This document shows positions 57,265 to 64,000 of a stretch of 64,000 bases of DNA, one piece after another. The DNA is from Rhyacophila brunnea (taxonomy: Eukaryota > Arthropoda > Insecta > Trichoptera > Rhyacophilidae), in assembly GCA_022495005.1 (NCBI GenBank), contig JAGYXB010001862.1, forward strand, positions 248,001-312,000. Reading direction: 5' to 3'. The stretch's first letter is position 1. Each line of letters opens with the position of its first letter. The notes beneath the pieces were generated by a model. That model saw only the letters and a list, made by a program, of their open reading frames with translations. It was not told the DNA's origin and searched no databases. Both the position numbers and the translations under genes were made by a program.

Positions 57265-59456
57265 CTACGGATATTGTATATAAGTATTATACATTTCATA
57301 ACAGATATTTGAAAATTCTAATACTTAAATGCTGAGAATTATGTTTTCCCGAAAATGTTCTTCTTGGACATACAATATACCTATTGGCTTTAACTACAAA
57401 TTTTAATGTAATTGTGGTTCATTGATGTTTAGAATATAAAGAATGACAATGCAGGAAAGTTTAATAAAATGTCACGGCATTTAAGAATATTACCAAAGAA
57501 ATAACTATTAAAATGTCAACGTGTTCCTTAATATCCGTAAAACATTGACATAGTATGGACGCGACAAGTTTGGTTGACCTGAACGTCATGTAACATGTAA
57601 CTAAAACAAGCGTCCATTTTTATCGACGGTTACTTAAAAATTCCATTACGTTCAATTAGTTTTCACGTGAAGTCTTTCGCGACGTGATTGGATGTTTCCT
57701 TGCGGAAGAGGTGTGCGCCAACCAATAAGATCTAACCATTGTTGCAGCCTGCGATGCAAAACAATGCATGTCTTTCTCACGACATAAAATAAATTTTACG
57801 CAAAGATAACAAAGAATAATGACATGTGAACGCATTCACTTAGAGAATAAAAATGAAAGAATCGCCTCTAGAGTGTTTTAAAGCATTGACCCGGACGGCT
57901 GTTAATTTGGTTTATGTTTGAAATTAAAGTATCAATCTTTACGTGACACGTAAACCATCACTTTTTAGCGCTAAATACATGAAAAAGCTTTTATTTTTTT
58001 GAACACAAACATACATTGTACAGGTTTGATGTTTATGGAAGGAAAAGACTTGCCGAAACTGAACAACTGTTTTTATTTCCGGGATGGCATCGATGATTTA
58101 AGGTAGGTTTTGTCGAATTGAATTCAGGATAAGTTTAAAACATCCATAAATCCTAAGTATTCAAAAATTATCTAATTAATTATTTATTTGATAAAATAAA
58201 AATCAAGAGTCTTTAATTACATTTTTTTTTCTAAGAAAACTGACATATAAAGGTCTTCGCCTATAATAATTATCTAGTTTCTAGATGCAGCACTCGTGGG
58301 GGCTGCCAGGTAGCATTCCATTTTCAAAGTCATTTCGGCGTTTCTACAATGCTTTCACCAAGTTCTGTAATATACATATTATATGAAAAATTGCATGATT
58401 CCAATTTATTGCATTCTCTGGAATTGCCGTTTGACAGGAAAAACACTCCTCAAGTCTCTCGACCTTTCAGTTAGGCCGATTGACTATTGCAACTTGGTTT
58501 CCACGGTGACTAATTACTTAGTTGGCAGAAAAGATCACTAGAATTTCTAAAAATTAAAAATGTGGGTACTAGTTATTATATGAAAAAATAGCTATAATTA
58601 AGGACACTATTTAAAAATCTAAGAGTCAAAAATGAGTCATAAAACTAAAAATGATTATAATGTTATATTAGTATAAATAAGGTATAAAACGCCAGATTTT
58701 TTGAGACAATTTCAGCTGTTTGCGGCATCGAAAAACGCTATATCTAACGTAATATGCCAGATACATATTTTGCATGCTTAATGATAAATCTGGCAAGTTG
58801 ATAACGGTGATTGCTTCTTATCTGCGTACAAAATATATCATTAAAAACAATCATCAAATGCAAAACAGATTTTGAAAATACACAAAACTAATATATCTTA
58901 TTTAACCCTTTGGCTGTAAAATACTCTGATTTTAACAGGTACAATTACCCACGGATTAAATGCGCGCGATGTTTATAATAACGACCCATATTCGTTTCGT
59001 TTAATAAACATAACTTTTAACGACCATTTTGAATTCCGCACAATTTTCGCTGCAGACAAAGCATTTAATTGAAATTTCAAATGGCGTTTTACGACGGCAT
59101 CCGTTACGCGTACCGCGGGATAAGCTCTGCCATAACAGAATTAGATATTTTACATGCACGGGCAATAAATCCTATTCCGAGGCCCTCTTCCCTCTCGCCC
59201 CCAACGCGGAGTTTTGCCGCTAGGTGTCTCTAACTATATTTTAGTGCCTCCATTTAATGCAATTTTGATGGCGCTAACATCGTTTGAATATAAAACGATG
59301 TTATTTTTGCCGAAACGGATATAGGCGCCTATAAAAGTATGGGAAAAAGCAATTCCGACTGTGGGCTGTTACACACGGTTTTGAACAGTAGCGGGCCTAA
59401 AAGCCCTTCAAATTACAGTTTCTTAGCTTTTAAACCTTACTTTATTTTATACTATT
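57265..59456. other. Non-coding DNA with complex, possibly regulatory blocks
   Basis: Block 57540-57790 has CpG words and two CCAAT-type motifs (GATTGGATG near 57687 and CCAATAAG near 57722). Block 58900-59400 has many homeodomain-like cores (TTAATAAAC, CATTTAATTG, TTTAATGC) and mixed composition without long frames. A 10-bp inverted repeat AACATCGTTT/AAACGATGTT lies at 59276-59302. Clusters of this kind are typical of developmental enhancers, but that is inference. Confidence 0.35.
59276..59302. repeat. 10-bp inverted repeat
   Basis: AACATCGTTT (59276-59285) pairs exactly with AAACGATGTT (59293-59302) around 7 nt. Confidence 0.6.
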
Positions 59457-59460
59457 AATT

Positions 59461-59860
59461 GAGTTAGCATTTACTTGGTAGAATTCCATTTTAAAAAAAA
59501 TGAAAATATAAATAATATTAAATTCTACGGGTTTTTTAAAAAGGTTTGTCGATAGCTGTTTCGGTTGTAACACCATTATCAAGACTATTCAGATAGGCAG
59601 TTTGCCTTTGCTTAAATACTATAGGTACGCATAGATAGAGCCAGAATACATTTTCTTATTCGTTCAAACAATATTATGACTTTGTATACTTATTATTAAT
59701 TGTAATACTATTAATACTTTGAAAACCCTAAGTGGGTTTTTAATGGATATCAAAATTTACATCTGAATAGTCTTGATAATGGTGTTAAAACCAAAATAGC
59801 TATCGACAAACCTTCTAAAAAACCTGTAGAATTTAATATTAATTATATTTTCATTTCTTT
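59461..59860. mobile_element. Foldback element with 96-bp arms
   Basis: The arms 59499-59594 and 59761-59856 are reverse complements with scattered mismatches and small gaps. Shared words include AATATTAAATTCTAC, AGGTTTGTCGATAGCT and AACACCATTATCAAGACTAT. The 5' extension TAGCATTTACTTGGTAGAAT is shared with the copy at 44103. There is no coding capacity. It is a MITE or foldback family with at least three members in the window. Confidence 0.75.
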
Positions 59861-62800
59861 TATTTTGTACTGTTAATGCATCGATTTATCGCTTTTTTGC
59901 GTCCCGGTTTTGCTAATGACATGATGAAACAAAATATTAAAAATTATTCTCTCACTATAAACTGTACAATATAACTAATACCCCGTTTACACATGTATAA
60001 ATTTACTGCTGACAATACGTATTATCGCGGTTATAACAAGGAAATGCACGTGTAAACATGTATTATCTTTCAAGTTGCAAAATTGTATAGATGAATCAAA
60101 AAAGTTCGGAAGCTTCTGAATTTCCACGCGACAGTAGGGATTTGTTCGATACCTGCGCAGTAGAATGATAGTGGCAAACACAGAACAGATAATAAATAGA
60201 ATACCGATAGGCTATATTCAATACGCCGCACGTTGAAGCAGGGTTTTTGAATGTGTGAGTGTCCTACGAAAATGAAGCACGCATTATGCACGTGCAATAG
60301 TGTGTGTAATACACCAACATTAAATGAGCGTAAATGCATAAACCGAGAGCAGTTTCAGTATTCGACGTACAACGTATTCTTGACACGTGTGTAAGTTTAA
60401 CCCGGATTCTTCCTTACTCGAGATGGTTACCTGCTATCGCCTTACCCGTTGGGTATTTCAGTTCCCATTATTTCTGAGTTCCCTGGAGGCAAACCTGCCG
60501 AAAAAAAGTACCTACTACACCGCGCAGTTTGAGGTTAACCGATTTTTGTTGATGACTGTCAGCAAAAAATGACAACTTTGCGTCTCGCTTACTCTCGAAT
60601 AATGAGATTGGATAGTCAGGACTTTTACGTGTGAACAGTTATTATCGCGATAGTTTTAAATACACACTTTTGGTGCAAGCCTAAATCTATGCACGTGGAC
60701 AGGCACTATTTATAAACGATTATATACTATTTATAAGTGCGAAAAAATACCCCAGCCAATTCAAGTGGTTAAAAAATGATTTGCCAGGATTCGGACACAG
60801 GTAGGTACTAGAAATATATCGCGTGAAGGCTTAGTTTTAATGTATATTCTATGCATAACCAACTTTTAATAAGAAGTAGCAATAAAGGTACATATCACAA
60901 GTACGTGTGCAAAAAGCATGGTAGGTATTCAAAGTGTAAGCCGTAGCGCCCTTTTATTTTATTTTTTGACATTGTATCCTCAATTTGACCTCAAGTACTA
61001 CGCCACTGTTGGGCAATAAAAATATTCCAATGTTTCGGGGTTGGCGCCACATACTAACGGTCGCGCGTTAAAAACGTTTTTACTTCCCTTAATTCCGAAA
61101 CGATCAAATATGCACGCATGTCATTATTCACCTTCGCGATCAATTCTTAAGTCAAGTAGATGTCGATCGAAAAGCGTGGCACAAATTCACTATTCCAATA
61201 TCACTTCATCTATAAGAGGAGCAGGGTAGCTGAGTAGCCTAAATAAAATAGAGTAGTTTTAAAATTAATACGTGATGTTTTTTTAAATTCTAGATATTTA
61301 TTTATTGTTAGATACCAAAAAAAATTTTGATCCGATGAAAATACGTGCCGCAAGTAGTTATAATACTGATACGCATTATAATAATATATAATAATATGTA
61401 CTCGTATACGTATTAAAAAACATCACCAAAATGTTTAGACGAAATTTTATAAAGCATCTCTACTCCAATTGAACAGTGGCGAAGACTCCATACTAGACGA
61501 TTATTTAAAGCCTACCTTCTTAAGAAAAATATTAGAATTTAAATTCAAATTCCATCAAGTACCTTCAGTCGAAAGTATTAATATTATATTGACATATTAA
61601 ATAATAATACAATCACATAATAATATATTCAATATGCCCAACGACATCTATCGTATAATTGTCATAATAATTTTACGATCTTTTCCACTATTTGAATAAG
61701 CACCATTTATGGCATGTCTCGAAGGTTTAAAAAAATAAGCGACATCTCGTTTCGCTTCACATATTGTATGGATTACGTTCGCGTGAATCAAAAACTTTTT
61801 TATATGAAGCTTGTATCTCAACAAGTCTGCGGCGGCCCATATAAATTGGTAAGCTATTTAAGGAGCGCTTACATTTTACGTAAGTGCACATTTATTCAAA
61901 ATAATTTATAAGATAATTTAAAAAATTAATTTCTAGGGATTCAATCACATATAAAAATTGATTGTTGTTAAAAATAATAAATAATTAATCTCGTGATTTT
62001 TATTTGTCAGCCAATTTTGTCAGTTGAAATCTGATATTGTATCTAAGTCTGTGTTTTAAATATAGAAGTATTTTAAAATGTCTAGTTTACGGGTTAAATT
62101 ATAAATTCTTATGGAACAGATTCTCTACAACGGATATTTTCAATATATTTTGAGCGTATCTTGCGTTTATATTTAGGAAAATACATAATTAAAATTAATT
62201 GCTTAATTTTATACCATCAGTGAGCTTTTGAAATTTCATCGGTTTTTGTGTACCTACCTATTCATCAGTAGTTATGTCGGATTATCTTCTTATTTCCCGT
62301 AAATACATTTAACAAATGTGCTTTCTCCACAGCCTACCTGTTTCCAAAAGTCACCCTTCGCCACTGCAATTGAGCTATGGGTACACGCATGGAAATTGAT
62401 AAAGGATGATTAGATATTATATTGGATCCATATTGGTCTACAGCTCTACACCTATGTATGACCCATGTACTTACGTTAATTTAAAAAAACAAATAAAATA
62501 CTGGAGGCTTTTCAGATGGGGTTATATCAGTGTGTGATGAGTATTTTCTGAACTGATCACGTCATCAATATAGGTAACGAGGTTTCAAGATGACTATGTA
62601 CTTCGGCCATATTATTAAGAGAGCGACATACGATTGACAACAATTTTTAATGCAAGCTAAAGTAGAGGGCAGCAGAGGGGTAGGTACGTAGAAAGAGGTT
62701 TTCTTTGCCACGGTATAATATATTTTTTTTTCAATGTTTAAGGTGTTGGTGATCTGATACAAATGGTGCAGGAATAAGAAGATGTACCTACCGCAATTTA

Positions 62801-64000
62801 ATTTAATTAATTGGAGAAAAATTATCGTATGTATTGCAGTTTTAGACTAACTAAACAATAAAAACATCTGTACTTGACTCAAATTATATAATTTTAAAAT
62901 GGTCACATTGAATGAGGATGTCTAGTGTTGACTTTTTTTACTTTTTATAATTTTCTAGCTAATTTTAAATGTATGGATAACGATTACTCTTCGTAAAACA
63001 CATTGTGAATTGAAAGGAGTCAAGCTCGAACAGACAAGAATCAATCTTCGATTGATTATTTAGTAGCTGTTTATTTTCTGGTTTGAATTTCACTGCTATC
63101 TTAAGCTCTTGTTATATATGTTCGATCTTGCAGTGGGAATTGTACTTAAAAAATATTAAATTGTCTTAAAATATTACCCACTAGTATTAGTAAAAATGTA
63201 CCAAGCTAGGTTTACTTGGTATTCTGATGAAAATGCCATAGAAAAGTCTTGAGTGTTCAACTGCGATTGTAAATATTATTATAAAGGCGTTTGCATACTT
63301 TTTTATTTTGACTGTTACGATTTTGCTGAGAACAAGAATTTCCCCCCCCCCCCCATACTATGAGTAGGTCCCTGTACACAGAGTCGATTTTATGGCGATT
63401 GAATGCCCATAAAAAATAGTTTGTATTAAAAGAAACACAACGCTAGGAGAATGATATGTATATATATTACTAAAGGTAATGAATATATTTTAAGACAAGT
63501 CCTCCGAAATTTGAAAAAAAGTCATGGAATCTGTGGAGATATGAATAATAAGTGTTGGGAAAAACGAAAAAAGTACTCAATCTTTCTCATTGAGAGATTG
63601 TTCCATAAATTAAATTTTAAAAAATACATACATTTGCACATGATTTTTTTTACAAAATATAGCCCGATGTCCAGTTTTTCGTCCATCAAAAAGTTCTGTG
63701 CGCGCAGTGCCTAATAATATTATGTGTTTATAGCCAACATTGCAACCTACTAATATACATTTTAAATATAACATACTGATAAACGTAAAGTAAATATGTC
63801 ATCATCATAGAGGACGGTATTTTTCTTATTCGTTGAATCAGTATTGTAATCATAATTAGATTGTAACATTTTGCAGAGATTCAGAGTTAAATTACTGTCA
63901 CTGAAGGTCCCATTACTCATATAATAAAATATGTCTATAGAAAATGTGGGTGATAAAATCCTAGAAACAGACCTGTCCATGCCACCCCTCTGGACCCTGT
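59861..64000. other. Non-coding DNA
   Basis: The words CACGTGTAAACATG (60047), ACGTGTGAACAG (60628) and CACGTGGACAGG (60692) recur near 59.98-60.72 kb, some with ATTATCGCG next to them. They may mark a diverged inverted-repeat element. A B-box-like GGATTCGGACACAGG lies near 60787. A plus frame at 61714-61911 ends near a donor-like GTAAGC at 61850 but has no recognisable protein. A run of 13 C lies at 63342-63354. The rest is AT-rich. Confidence 0.4.

Noticed and set aside
63342..63354. Run of 13 C
   Set aside because: A single homopolymer. It may be a simple repeat or a sequencing artefact and carries no further signal.
1..64000. CRISPR arrays, operons, ribosome binding sites and bacterial-type terminators
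   Set aside because: The window is eukaryotic by composition and repeat content. No regularly spaced direct repeats or gene clusters are present.
1..64000. Endogenous viral or mitochondrial insertions
   Set aside because: No recognisable viral gene frame or mitochondrial gene segment was seen. A database search would be needed to exclude short, decayed pieces.

Overview
This window is eukaryotic, AT-rich and almost free of open reading frames. It fits nuclear DNA of an insect, most likely a moth or butterfly. The reasons are short TAGGTA/TACCTA runs scattered through the whole window (for example near 605, 1400, 3640, 20610 and 40505), many tRNA-derived SINE-like pieces, non-LTR retrotransposon fragments of the R1 and RTE-like kinds common in Lepidoptera, and several families of short inverted-repeat elements. 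No complete protein-coding host gene can be called. The window looks like a gene desert or the inside of very long introns.

Most of what can be supported is transposon debris. Non-LTR remains are an R1-clade reverse transcriptase piece on the minus strand at about 26.7-28.5 kb (frameshift and two stops), four C-terminal LINE tails (9.2, 38.1, 48.4 and 53.4 kb; the last is a tandem 117-bp duplication). DNA transposons include a broken hAT copy at 18989-20314 and a hAT-like non-autonomous copy at 42957-43617, both with 8-bp target duplications, and two dispersed copies of a TTAA-bounded piggyBac-like element at 35854-36224 and 56889-57264. There are also at least six foldback or terminal-inverted-repeat elements (5.5, 14.0, 15.2, 29.3, 47.8 and 59.6 kb). 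tRNA-like SINE heads lie at about 3.9, 13.8, 16.9, 18.2, 25.0, 32.6, 37.6 and 52.0 kb.

The most interesting signal is a sequence on the minus strand at 35592-35627 with every conserved core residue of a type I hammerhead ribozyme. The surroundings resemble the small hammerheads described in Penelope-like retroelements. A decayed relative lies at 31681-31715, with the same 3' A/T-rich tail, and a weaker one at 7747-7781. The tail recurs as an inverted pair at about 13.82-13.98 kb.

Host coding potential is limited to short candidate exons. These are a minus-strand exon with both splice signals at 24649-24749, a plus-strand first-exon candidate at 30235-30415, and weaker ones at 2519-2558 and 21240-21450. 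Several GC-richer non-repetitive blocks (near 0.2, 1.8, 2.5, 6.5, 8.1, 10.6, 52.9, 54.2, 57.6 and 59.1 kb) are the best places to look for promoters or enhancers. The one at 10.6 kb carries a perfect RFX X-box.
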